This document shows, in pieces, positions 46,585 through 55,039 of a stretch of DNA of 64,000 bases. The notes beneath the pieces were generated by a model. It was not told the DNA's origin, made no database searches, and saw only the letters and a program-made list of their open reading frames with translations. This DNA is from Saccharospirillum sp965652395 (GTDB lineage: Bacteria; Pseudomonadota; Gammaproteobacteria; Pseudomonadales; Natronospirillaceae). The stretch spans positions 1 through 64,000 of the forward strand of contig CBFGUW010000003.1 in the NCBI GenBank assembly GCA_965652395.1, read 5' to 3'. Numbering within the stretch: the first letter of the stretch is position 1; each line of letters begins with the position of its first letter. Made by a program: the position numbers and the translations under genes.

Positions 46585-47538
46585 ATGAATCCAGACTATT
46601 TGGAATTTGAACAACCGATAGCGGATCTGATCGCCAAGATTGAGGAACTCCGTCTGGTCGGCAACCGAAACGACCTGAACATCTCCTCCGAGATCGAAAA
46701 GCTCAACGCACAGTCCGTCAAACTGACCGAGCAGATCTTCTCCAACCTCAGCTCCTGGCAGATATCCCAACTGGCCCGCCACCCCAAGCGGCCCTACACC
46801 CTCGACTACGTCAAACACATCTTCACCGACTGGGACGAACTGCACGGCGACCGGCATTACGCTGACGACGCCGCCATCGTCGGCGGCATCGCCCGCCTCG
46901 ACGACCGACCGGTCATGATCATTGGCCACCAGAAAGGCCGTGACGTCAAAGAAAAAGTCCGCCGCAACTTCGGCATGCCCAAACCCGAAGGCTACCGCAA
47001 AGCCCTGCGCCTGATGCAAATGGCCGAACGCTTCCGCATGCCCGTTCTCACCTTCATCGACACCCCCGGAGCCTACCCCGGCATCGGCGCCGAAGAACGC
47101 GGCCAAAGCGAAGCCATCGCCTACAACCTACTGAAAATGTCCTCACTGCGGACCCCGGTAGTCGCCACCGTTGTCGGCGAGGGCGGCTCCGGCGGAGCAC
47201 TCGCCATCGGCGTGTGCGACCACCTGAACATGCTGCAATACAGCACTTACTCAGTCATCTCACCCGAAGGTTGCGCCTCCATCCTCTGGAAAACCGCCGA
47301 ACGCGCCTCCGACGCCGCCGAAGCCATGGGCATCACCGCCGGACGCCTGCACAGCCTCGGCCTGGTCGATACCGTCGTCAAAGAACCCCTGGGCGGCGCC
47401 CACCGCGACCCCGGGCTCATGGCCGCAAACCTGAAAACCCAACTCACGAAACAGGTAGATGAACTGCGCACCCGGCCAGTGGAAGAACTGCTCGACAGCC
47501 GTTATAAGCGTTTAATGTCCTACGGCATCGAGTCCTAA
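46585..47538 (+). CDS. accA: Acetyl-CoA carboxylase carboxyltransferase subunit alpha
   Basis: This 317-residue subunit forms, with AccD, the carboxyltransferase that makes malonyl-CoA. LDYVKHIFTDWDELHGDR, FIDTPGAYPGIGAEERGQSE and GEGGSGGALAIGVCDHLNML are conserved. AGGGAACGGGT precedes the ATG. Codons here end mostly in C. Confidence 0.97.
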   Translation: MNPDYLEFEQPIADLIAKIEELRLVGNRNDLNISSEIEKLNAQSVKLTEQIFSNLSSWQISQLARHPKRPYTLDYVKHIFTDWDELHGDRHYADDAAIVGGIARLDDRPVMIIGHQKGRDVKEKVRRNFGMPKPEGYRKALRLMQMAERFRMPVLTFIDTPGAYPGIGAEERGQSEAIAYNLLKMSSLRTPVVATVVGEGGSGGALAIGVCDHLNMLQYSTYSVISPEGCASILWKTAERASDAAEAMGITAGRLHSLGLVDTVVKEPLGGAHRDPGLMAANLKTQLTKQVDELRTRPVEELLDSRYKRLMSYGIES

Positions 47539-47713
47539 ACCTTCAGACAACGTCAGTACCCACCGGCGATAATGGCTAGCGGAGGTGGCGGGTTTTACCC
47601 CCAACCCCAACCAAGCCACAAAACCAAACACCAGACTCGAAACCCGCCCAGGTTTCGGTCTATGCTAAGGGCAGATTCGACTGACCTTCCTATCCAACGG
47701 GACGAAGGGGCCA

Positions 47714-48214
47714 ATGACCGCTGCCTATTCCTATCCATTTCGACAGTACGAACCGATAGTCGGTGAAGAAATCGCACTGTTGTTGAACCGATACCTCGAA
47801 GGCCAGCGCGCCCTCGAAGGCGCACCCGCCTACCTGTTCGACATCGTACTGCTCGACGGCACCCTCATTGGCCAGATCGACCTGCGCATCGGCACCAGCC
47901 ATGCCCTCGTCGCCTACGCCGGTCAAATCGGCTACGGCATCGACAGCCCTCATCGGGGCCATCACTACGCCGCCAAAGCCTGCGAACTCATCGCCCCCGT
48001 CGCACTCGAACACGGCATGAAACAACTCTGGATCACCTGCAACCCAGACAACCCAGCCTCCATCCGCACCTGCGAACGGCTCGGCGCCCGTTTCATCGAA
48101 CGAGTCAAAGTCCCCAAATGGTCCGAACTCTGGCGGCGTGGCGACCGGGAAAAACTACGCTACCTCTGGACACTTCCCCAAACCAAACAACCGGGACTGA
48201 GCCTCACCGACTGA
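47714..48214 (+). CDS. GNAT family N-acetyltransferase
   Basis: The 166-residue protein has a GNAT core: IGQIDLRIG, the acetyl-CoA loop region IGYGIDSPHRGHHYAAKAC, and NPDNPASIRTCERLGARFI. It resembles RimJ/RimL-type or yjdJ-like acetyltransferases and the substrate is unknown. AAGGGG precedes the ATG at 47714. It ends one base before tilS, so the two genes are co-translated. Confidence 0.82.
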   Translation: MTAAYSYPFRQYEPIVGEEIALLLNRYLEGQRALEGAPAYLFDIVLLDGTLIGQIDLRIGTSHALVAYAGQIGYGIDSPHRGHHYAAKACELIAPVALEHGMKQLWITCNPDNPASIRTCERLGARFIERVKVPKWSELWRRGDREKLRYLWTLPQTKQPGLSLTD

Positions 48215-48215
48215 C

Positions 48216-49538
48216 ATGTCCAACCGACTTCTCAACGCCATCCATACCCGGCTTTCGGACAGCGAGCCCCGCCCAATTTTCGTCGGCTACAGCGGCGGCC
48301 TCGACTCCCAGGTATTACTGCACGCCCTCTGCCAAACCCAAGTGCCCAGCCAGATCATCGCCCTGCACATCAATCACGGCATCAGCCCCCAGGCAGACAA
48401 CTGGCAACACCACTGCCAACAACGCAGCCTCCAACTCGGCTGCCGATTCATCGCCATAAAAACCACCATAGAAAAACAAGGCCAAGGCCTCGAAGCCGCC
48501 GCACGCCAGGCACGTTATCAATTATTCGACGAACAGGTCGCCCCCGGCCACAGCCTCCTGCTCGCCCACCACCTGGACGACCAACTCGAAACCTTCATGC
48601 TACGCCTCATGCGCGGCAGCGGCCTGCATGGTCTCAGCGCCATGCAACCCGAGACACAACGCCAAGGTTACCGGCTGCTGCGCCCCTTTCTAGCCATCCC
48701 CCGGTCAGACCTCGAAGCCTATGCCCGAGAACACAACCTCGACTGGATCGAAGACGAAAGCAACACCGACACCCAATTCGACCGCAACTACCTCCGGCAT
48801 GAAATATTTCCCCGGCTCGCCGAACGCTGGCCCCAATACCGGCAAACCCTCAACCGAAGCCTCACCCAGCTAAGCCAGGCCGCCAAACAACAGGACCACC
48901 AACTCGAACAGGAGCTCGACCACCGTCTCGCCCACGACGGCGCCTTCAAAGCCGTGCAACTCAACGATTGGTCCGAAGACAGAATACTGTCACTCATCCA
49001 CCTCTGGCTGCGCCGACAAAACGTCCGTCCACCCTCGGAAGCGCTGATGCAGCGCATCCTGAACGAAGTTGTACGTGCCCAGCCGGACGCCCAGCCCATC
49101 GTCCAGATCGGCCATGGCTCTGTCCGCCGCTTCCGCACCGCACTGTACTGGGTGCCCGACCTACCCGAACCCGGTGAGCCACCCAAAGTTATCCAAGGCA
49201 GCACTGTTCATTGGACCGGCGTCGGTGCTCTTTCACTCAAATCTATGAGTAACGGCCCCAACCGAATCAAAACGGATGCTCCTTCTCTCAACTGGAGAAT
49301 GCGCCAGGGTGGTGAGACCCTTTGGCCAGCCGGTCGCTCGAAGAGCCGCGATTTAAAACGCCTGCTCCAGGAATACCGACTGCCACCCTGGGTGAGAGAT
49401 CGACTGCCGCTGCTGTATTCGGGGGATCAACTGATCGCCGTCGCCGACCTCTGTGTCGATCGTGACTGGCAAGCCCAAGAAAATGAACCCGGTTTCGTCA
49501 TAAGCTATGAACCTATTGCTTTAGGCAACCAAGACTAG
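48216..49538 (+). CDS. tilS: tRNA(Ile)-lysidine synthase
   Basis: The 440-residue PP-loop ATPase modifies C34 of tRNA-Ile(CAU) to lysidine. SGGLDS at 26-31 is the ATP-binding motif, followed by LHINHGIS and EAAARQARYQLF; the C-terminal domain contains RGGETL-like RQGGETLWPAGRSKSRDLKRLLQEYRLPPW. The TAG stop ends where the left arm of repeat B begins. Very C-rich codon use, like accA. Confidence 0.96.
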   Translation: MSNRLLNAIHTRLSDSEPRPIFVGYSGGLDSQVLLHALCQTQVPSQIIALHINHGISPQADNWQHHCQQRSLQLGCRFIAIKTTIEKQGQGLEAAARQARYQLFDEQVAPGHSLLLAHHLDDQLETFMLRLMRGSGLHGLSAMQPETQRQGYRLLRPFLAIPRSDLEAYAREHNLDWIEDESNTDTQFDRNYLRHEIFPRLAERWPQYRQTLNRSLTQLSQAAKQQDHQLEQELDHRLAHDGAFKAVQLNDWSEDRILSLIHLWLRRQNVRPPSEALMQRILNEVVRAQPDAQPIVQIGHGSVRRFRTALYWVPDLPEPGEPPKVIQGSTVHWTGVGALSLKSMSNGPNRIKTDAPSLNWRMRQGGETLWPAGRSKSRDLKRLLQEYRLPPWVRDRLPLLYSGDQLIAVADLCVDRDWQAQENEPGFVISYEPIALGNQD

Positions 49539-49648
49539 CAGAGGGAGCCGATGGGCTCGTGGAGGGAAGTCCGCAACATGGATGTTGCGGTCTAGCCCCC
49601 AGGGAGGGGTTCATGGCGACCCTCCACGAGCCCATCGGCTCCCTCTGC
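49538..49648 (+). repeat. Intergenic palindromic element, copy B
   Basis: Arms at 49538-49566 and 49620-49648 (beginning GCAGAGGGAGCCGATGGG) are perfectly complementary over 29 bases. The interior is 53 bases, as in copy A, with hairpin 1 CCGCAACA-TGGA-TGTTGCGG, a C-rich/G-rich second hairpin and GTTCATGGCGA. The arms have no sequence similarity to those of copy A beyond being G-rich on the left. The element begins in the tilS stop codon. Confidence 0.88.
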
Positions 49649-49685
49649 GGGTTCAGCCCCCGAATTAAAAAAGCGAACTTTCCAA

Positions 49686-49714
49686 TTGAGCCGGGGGAGG
49701 CTTTTTGCTATTCT
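49686..49714 (+). promoter_or_regulatory. Probable pyrG promoter
   Basis: TTGAGC (49686-49691) and TATTCT (49709-49714), 17 bases apart, with TGC before the -10 box. The predicted leader before pyrG is about 140 bases. The rest of the 322-base tilS-pyrG gap is repeat B. Confidence 0.55.
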
Positions 49715-49860
49715 GGCCTCCCATCTTGAGTCGCACAAAAACCCCTTGCACCAACTGCTCCGTGGCCCCAAAGCACAGCCACCGGGGCTTGTATTGCGTG
49801 TAGCGTTCGGGCGTTTTGTTAGCACCTCACCACACCTTGCGAATATCGGATGGGATCTTT

Positions 49861-51483
49861 ATGACGCGTTATATCTTTGTCACCGGCGGTGTAGTGTCTT
49901 CACTTGGAAAAGGCATTGCATCGGCATCACTGGCCGCCATACTCGAGGCCAGAGGGCTCAAGGTGACCCTGCTCAAACTTGACCCCTATATCAACGTCGA
50001 TCCCGGAACCATGAGCCCCTTCCAGCACGGGGAAGTCTTCGTCACCGAAGACGGCGCCGAAACCGACCTCGACCTCGGCCACTACGAACGCTTCGTCCGC
50101 ACCACCATGACGCGCCGCAACAACTTCACCACCGGCCGCATCTACCAGGACGTATTGCGCAAAGAACGCAGAGGCGACTACCTCGGCGGCACCGTCCAGG
50201 TCATCCCGCACATCACCGACGAGATCAAACGCCGCGTCATCGAAGGCGCCGGAGATGCCGACGTCGCCCTCGTCGAAGTTGGCGGCACCGTCGGCGACAT
50301 CGAATCCCTCCCGTTCCTCGAAGCCGTACGTCAGCTCAAAGTCGAACTCGGCAGCCGCCGCGCACTCTCCATGCACCTCACCCTGGTGCCTTATATCGCC
50401 ACCGCCGGTGAAGTCAAAACCAAACCGACCCAACACTCGGTCAAAGAACTGCGCACCATCGGCCTGCAGCCGGATATCCTTGTCTGCCGCTCCGAACAAC
50501 CCGTCGGCAAAGCCGAACTGCGGAAAATCGCACTGTTCACCAATGTCGAAGAGCGCGCCGTCATCCCCCTGCCGGATGCCGACTCCATCTACCGCATCCC
50601 CGGCATGCTGCATAAATCCGGGCTCGACAACATTGTTGTCGAAAAATTCGGTCTGGAATGCCACGAACCGGATCTCAGCGACTGGGAAGACGTCACCGAC
50701 CGCAAACTCAACCCGGATGGCGAAGTCACCATCGCCATGGTCGGTAAATACATGGACCTGCTCGACGCCTATAAATCCCTGATCGAAGCCATCGACCACG
50801 CCGGTATTCGTTCCCGCACCAAAGTCAAAATCCGCTACATCGACGCCGAAGACATCGAAAAGAACGGCACCGGATGCCTGGAAGGCGTTCAAGGCATACT
50901 GGTTCCGGGCGGTTTCGGCTATCGAGGCGTGGAAGGTAAAATCACCGCCGCCCGCTATGCGCGCGAAAACAAAGTACCTTACCTGGGTATCTGCCTGGGA
51001 ATGCAGGTGGCCGTCATCGAATACGCCCGCAACGTCGCAGGCTTCGAAGGTGCCCACTCCACCGAGTTTGACCGTCAGTCCCGTCACCCGGTCGTAGGGC
51101 TGGTGACCGAATGGATCGAAGCGGACGGCAAGAAAGTGGAGCGTGACGAACAGGCGGACCTGGGAGGCACCATGCGCCTGGGCGGCCAGGAGTGCATGTT
51201 GTCAGAAGACTCCCTCTCCCGGGAGTGCTACGGAAAGGACCGCATCGTCGAACGTCACCGTCACCGTTACGAAGTCAACAACCATTATGTAGAAGACTTA
51301 CAAAAAGCCGGTCTTCGCATCGCCGGTCGTTCCGTCGACGGTGCCTTGGTTGAGATCGTCGAAATTCCCGATCACCCCTGGTTCGTGGCCTGCCAATTCC
51401 ACCCCGAATTCACCTCCACGCCGCGGGATGGCCACGGTTTGTTCAGTGGTTTCATCGGTGCCGTTCGGCAGGGGAATAGCTGA
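49861..51483 (+). CDS. pyrG: CTP synthase
   Basis: This 540-residue enzyme converts UTP to CTP with glutamine. The start at 49861 (MTRYIFVTGGVVSSLGKGI) fits the family; an earlier in-frame start at 49816 does not. The synthetase domain is followed by a class I glutamine amidotransferase domain with YLGICLGMQ (nucleophile cysteine) and CQFHPEFTSTP (histidine and glutamate). In many relatives kdsA lies between pyrG and eno; it is absent here. Confidence 0.98.
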   Translation: MTRYIFVTGGVVSSLGKGIASASLAAILEARGLKVTLLKLDPYINVDPGTMSPFQHGEVFVTEDGAETDLDLGHYERFVRTTMTRRNNFTTGRIYQDVLRKERRGDYLGGTVQVIPHITDEIKRRVIEGAGDADVALVEVGGTVGDIESLPFLEAVRQLKVELGSRRALSMHLTLVPYIATAGEVKTKPTQHSVKELRTIGLQPDILVCRSEQPVGKAELRKIALFTNVEERAVIPLPDADSIYRIPGMLHKSGLDNIVVEKFGLECHEPDLSDWEDVTDRKLNPDGEVTIAMVGKYMDLLDAYKSLIEAIDHAGIRSRTKVKIRYIDAEDIEKNGTGCLEGVQGILVPGGFGYRGVEGKITAARYARENKVPYLGICLGMQVAVIEYARNVAGFEGAHSTEFDRQSRHPVVGLVTEWIEADGKKVERDEQADLGGTMRLGGQECMLSEDSLSRECYGKDRIVERHRHRYEVNNHYVEDLQKAGLRIAGRSVDGALVEIVEIPDHPWFVACQFHPEFTSTPRDGHGLFSGFIGAVRQGNS

Positions 51484-51489
51484 ATAGGG

Positions 51490-51518
51490 TTCGCAATCCG
51501 GCGCTAAAGGCCTATAAT
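51490..51518 (+). promoter_or_regulatory. Probable eno promoter
   Basis: TATAAT (51513-51518) is a perfect -10 hexamer; TTCGCA (51490-51495) is a moderate -35 at 17-base spacing. It starts a leader of about 165 bases before eno. Confidence 0.6.
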
Positions 51519-51693
51519 CCGCGCGCCGGTTTTGTAATAAAACTACAAATTTACGGTATTACCGACAGATTTTCGGGAGTTCAAGCGAATTCCCGCGACC
51601 GGTACCAGACTCAGCACGGCACGATTTCATATAGAGGTGAGCCAACATAACAGGCTGACCGAACTTTCAGGACCGAACTCTTAGGAGAGTGAC

Positions 51694-52989
51694 ATGGCTA
51701 AGATCGTTGATATCAAAGCACGCGAAGTGCTCGATTCCCGTGGCAACCCCACCGTGGAAGCCGACGTAATTCTGGAATCCGGCGCGCGTGGCCGCGCTTG
51801 CGCGCCGTCCGGTGCCTCAACCGGCTCCCGCGAAGCGCTGGAACTGCGTGACGGCGACAAGAGCCGTTACCTGGGCAAGGGTGTTTTGAAAGCCGTCGCT
51901 GCCGCCAATGGCCCGATCCGCGATGCTCTGCTGGGCTTCGACGCACTGGATCAGGCCAGTCTGGACAAGACCATGATCGAACTGGACGGCACCGAGAATA
52001 AATCCAACTTCGGCGCCAACGCCATTCTCGCCGTTTCCCTGGCCGCCGCCAAAGCCGCCGCCGCCGAGAAAGGTGTTGAGCTGTACGAACACATCGCCGA
52101 CATCAACGGCACACCGGGCCAATACAGCCTGCCGGTTCCGATGATGAACATCCTGAACGGTGGTGAGCATGCCGACAACAACGTCGACATTCAGGAATTC
52201 ATGATTCAACCGGTCGGCGCCCCTTCCTTTAAGGAAGCCCTGCGCATCGGTGCTGAAATCTTCCACGCCTTGAAGAAGGTACTGAGCGCCCAAGGTCTGA
52301 ATACAGCCGTTGGTGACGAAGGTGGTTTCGCCCCGAACCTGGAAAGCAACGCCGCTGCTCTGGCCGTCATCAAAGAAGCCGTTGAAGCCGCTGGCTACAA
52401 ACTGGGCACCGACATCACTCTGGCGATGGACTGTGCTGCTTCCGAATTCTACGAAGACGGCAAATACAACCTGAAAGGCGAAGGCAAAGTCTTCGACTCC
52501 AACGGTTTCTCCGATTACCTGGCCGAGCTGACCGAGCAGTACCCGATTGTTTCTATCGAAGACGGTCTGGACGAGTCCGACTGGGATGGCTTCGCTTATA
52601 TGACGAAGCAGCTGGGCGACAAAATCCAATTGGTCGGCGATGACTTGTTCGTCACCAACACCAAGATCCTGAAAGAAGGCATCGACAAGGGCATCGCCAA
52701 TTCCATCCTGATCAAGTTCAACCAGATCGGTTCTCTGACCGAAACTCTGGCGGCGATCAAGATGGCGAAAGACGCCGGCTACACCGCCGTTATCTCTCAC
52801 CGTTCCGGCGAAACCGAAGACGCCACCATCGCCGACCTGGCGGTAGGCACCGCCGCCGGCCAGATCAAAACCGGCTCACTGTGCCGCTCCGACCGCGTAG
52901 CCAAGTACAACCAACTGCTGCGCATCGAAGAAGCCCTGGGCGACAAAGCCGTCTACAACGGCCTCAAAGAGATCAAAGGCCAAGGCTGA
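51694..52989 (+). CDS. eno: Enolase
   Basis: The 431-residue glycolytic enzyme converts 2-phosphoglycerate to phosphoenolpyruvate and is part of the RNA degradosome in relatives. AREVLDSRGNPTVEADV, NKSNFGANAILAVSLA, the catalytic SVEDGLDESDWDGF-like SIEDGLDESD and the ISHRSGETEDATIADLAVG signature are intact. AGGAG precedes the ATG. Confidence 0.98.
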   Translation: MAKIVDIKAREVLDSRGNPTVEADVILESGARGRACAPSGASTGSREALELRDGDKSRYLGKGVLKAVAAANGPIRDALLGFDALDQASLDKTMIELDGTENKSNFGANAILAVSLAAAKAAAAEKGVELYEHIADINGTPGQYSLPVPMMNILNGGEHADNNVDIQEFMIQPVGAPSFKEALRIGAEIFHALKKVLSAQGLNTAVGDEGGFAPNLESNAAALAVIKEAVEAAGYKLGTDITLAMDCAASEFYEDGKYNLKGEGKVFDSNGFSDYLAELTEQYPIVSIEDGLDESDWDGFAYMTKQLGDKIQLVGDDLFVTNTKILKEGIDKGIANSILIKFNQIGSLTETLAAIKMAKDAGYTAVISHRSGETEDATIADLAVGTAAGQIKTGSLCRSDRVAKYNQLLRIEEALGDKAVYNGLKEIKGQG

Positions 52990-53016
52990 TTTTTAGTCTT
53001 CGCCAGTGGTTATGAG

Positions 53017-53041
53017 AAGGGGGCTTTCGCTCCCTTTTTTT
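53017..53041 (+). terminator. Terminator of eno
   Basis: AAGGGGGC-TTTC-GCTCCCTT forms an eight-base stem with one G-U pair, followed by further T residues, 27 bases after the eno stop. Confidence 0.85.
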
Positions 53042-53073
53042 GTGGCTCGTTAGTCTGTTGTGGCTGTGGGGTC

Positions 53074-53187
53074 GCGAGGGGGTGGTGGGTATGATCAACG
53101 GGGTCGCTGTGAATACTTCCTTGTAAGTTAGGCGGCAGCATCCTTGCTGCCGACTCCCCCTTATGATCACACCCGCCACCCCCTCGC
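53074..53187 (-). repeat. Intergenic palindromic element, copy D (inverted)
   Basis: Arms 53074-53097 (starting GCGAGGGGGTGG) and 53164-53187 pair at 22 of 24 positions. The conserved interior reads on the minus strand: GGCAGCA-AGGA-TGCTGCC, then ACTTACAAGGAAGT, then ATTCACAGCGACCCC, matching the order in copy A. It is in the opposite orientation to copies A, B and C and 123 bases from copy C. Confidence 0.85.
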
Positions 53188-53310
53188 TTATTTCCAACCC
53201 AAAGCTCTTTCTAAATCCTCATTCAGAGTTCTGCCAAGCTCCACACTTATAGTAGGTTCAACGGATCTTGGTTTTATGGGATGCATGGATGCTTTAGCCA
53301 ACTTAGGCTA

Positions 53311-53426
53311 GCGATGGGTGCTGGGGGGCGTTCTGGAAGGGGTATCTTCGGCATGGATGCCGAAGCTAAGCTTCCATGGAAGGATTCACGGCGGCCCCTG
53401 GAAGAACGCCCCCCAGCACCCATCGC
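53311..53426 (+). repeat. Intergenic palindromic element, copy C
   Basis: Arms 53311-53334 (starting GCGATGGGTGCTGGGG) and 53403-53426 are perfectly complementary over 24 bases. Inside are CTTCGGCA-TGGA-TGCCGAAG, the palindrome CTTCCATGGAAG and GATTCACGGCGG. The segment 53188-53310 before it shows no gene, only a short GCAT-GG-ATGC palindrome at 53283-53292 that may be a remnant of another copy. Confidence 0.88.
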
Positions 53427-53572
53427 GGGTTCCAACCAAAAAAAGCGCGAAAGCAAAAGCCAACCCAGCCACAGAACCAACCCACCGCCACAAACCAGAA
53501 AGCGAACCAATGGCACTAAACCGCCGAATGGGTCAGAATAGCGGCCATTCATGGAAATAGAAGAGGAGCGCC

Positions 53573-53857
53573 ATGCGCTGGCTGCAACTGAGCCTGCTGT
53601 TTATTTTGATCGTCCTGCAATATCGCCTCTGGTTCGGAGAGAACAGTTGGCGCGATGTGCACAGGTTGGACGCGGAAATAGCCAGCCAGCAGGCCGAAAT
53701 AGATAAAAGCGAAGCCCGGAACCAAGTATTGCGTGCCCGGGTCAGCGACCTCAAATCCGGCCTGGACGCCATCGAAGAACTGGCCCGGAGTAATCTCGGG
53801 CTTGTTAAGGAAGGGGAGGTGTTTTACGTCATCCCCACCGAGGAATTGAATCAATAA
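53573..53857 (+). CDS. ftsB: Cell division protein FtsB
   Basis: This 94-residue bitopic membrane protein has one helix at the N-terminus (LSLLFILIVLQYRLWFG), a leucine-zipper coiled coil and the conserved EELARSNLGLVKEGEVFYVI end. It bridges FtsL and FtsQ at the division septum. GAGGAG precedes the ATG, and ispD follows after four bases. Confidence 0.95.
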   Translation: MRWLQLSLLFILIVLQYRLWFGENSWRDVHRLDAEIASQQAEIDKSEARNQVLRARVSDLKSGLDAIEELARSNLGLVKEGEVFYVIPTEELNQ

Positions 53858-53861
53858 CCCC

Positions 53862-54551
53862 ATGACCGACCATCTGCTGTTACCCGCGGCCGGAGTAGGG
53901 CGCCGCTTCGGACACGACCGACCCAAACAATACTGCACCCTCGCCGACCGCACCCTGATGGAATGGACGCTCGATCTCTGGCGAACCATTCCAATCGATG
54001 GCCAAAGCCTCCTCATTTTGGCCGAGGACGACCGCGAAGGGCATGCCATTGCCCAGCGCTACCCCGGCATTGGTACCACGGTGGGCGGTCTCGAACGGGC
54101 GGACTCGGTGCTGGCCGGTTTGCGCGCACTGAACGCCGAACCGCAGGATTGGGTATTGGTCCACGACATCGCTCGTCCCTGCGTGCGCCCGGAAGACATC
54201 GAACAGCTTCGCCGACACTGTCATGACACCGGTCGCGGCGGCCTTCTCGCCACACCCCTGAGCGATACCGTGAAGCGCCTGGGAGGCGATGGACAGGTAA
54301 CCACCGTCGACCGCAGTCAGCTGTGGGCGGCCATGACCCCTCAATGCTTTCGCTACTCGGATCTGAAAAACGCGTTGGAGTCCGCCTTGGGCGAGGGGAG
54401 GGCCATCACCGATGAAGCCTCGGCCATCGAACAGGCCGGGTTGCCGGTTGATCTGGTCGAAGGCGCGCGGGACAACCTTAAGCTAACCCGGCCGGAAGAC
54501 CGGGCATTGATTGAGTTCTATTTGATGCAACAAGGGCGGTTACAGCACTAA
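53862..54551 (+). CDS. ispD: 2-C-methyl-D-erythritol 4-phosphate cytidylyltransferase
   Basis: The 229-residue enzyme of the MEP pathway transfers CMP to MEP. The N-terminal nucleotide-binding LLPAAGVGRRFGHDRPKQY and VHDIARPCVRPEDI are conserved. It shares one base with ispF (TAATG); the two enzymes act two steps apart. Confidence 0.96.
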   Translation: MTDHLLLPAAGVGRRFGHDRPKQYCTLADRTLMEWTLDLWRTIPIDGQSLLILAEDDREGHAIAQRYPGIGTTVGGLERADSVLAGLRALNAEPQDWVLVHDIARPCVRPEDIEQLRRHCHDTGRGGLLATPLSDTVKRLGGDGQVTTVDRSQLWAAMTPQCFRYSDLKNALESALGEGRAITDEASAIEQAGLPVDLVEGARDNLKLTRPEDRALIEFYLMQQGRLQH

Positions 54552-55039
54552 TGACTATGAGAATCGGCCACGGTTTCGACGTTCATCGTTTCGATAACGA
54601 CTCCGGCCCCACGGATATCAAGCTAGGAGGCGTGTCCGTTCCCGCCCATGCCGCCCTATTAGCTCATTCGGACGGCGACGTAGTATTGCATGCGGTGTGC
54701 GACGCCCTGTTGGGTGCGGCGGCGTTGGGCGATATCGGCGAGCTGTTTCCGGATACCGATGCCGCCTGGGCGGGAGCCGACAGTCGGGGGTTGTTGAGCG
54801 AGGTCTATAACCGGGTCAAGTCACTGGGGTTCCGTCTGGTGAATGTGGATATTACCGTTATCGCCCAAACTCCCCGTCTGAAAGACCATAAGCACAGTAT
54901 GAAGCTGACCATCGCCGATATCCTGGAAGCCGAACCGGGGCAGGTGAACGTTAAAGCGACCACCACCGAGAAACTGGGCTTTACCGGCCGCAAGGAAGGC
55001 ATCGCCACCGAGGCGGTATGCCTGTTGGAATCCCTATGA
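54551..55039 (+). CDS. ispF: 2-C-methyl-D-erythritol 2,4-cyclodiphosphate synthase
   Basis: This 162-residue trimeric zinc enzyme has ligands D10 and H12 in GHGFDVHRF, SDGDVVLHAVCDALLGAAALGDIG, and the TTTEKLGFTGRKEGIATEAV end. A second ATG two codons later is an alternative start. Its stop overlaps the truD start. Confidence 0.97.
   Translation: MTMRIGHGFDVHRFDNDSGPTDIKLGGVSVPAHAALLAHSDGDVVLHAVCDALLGAAALGDIGELFPDTDAAWAGADSRGLLSEVYNRVKSLGFRLVNVDITVIAQTPRLKDHKHSMKLTIADILEAEPGQVNVKATTTEKLGFTGRKEGIATEAVCLLESL

Noticed and set aside
53074..53426. Elements as classical REP sequences with a RAYT transposase
   Set aside because: REP elements keep their stem sequence and a GTAG/GGAG foot; here the stems vary and no foot or tyrosine transposase gene is seen in the window.
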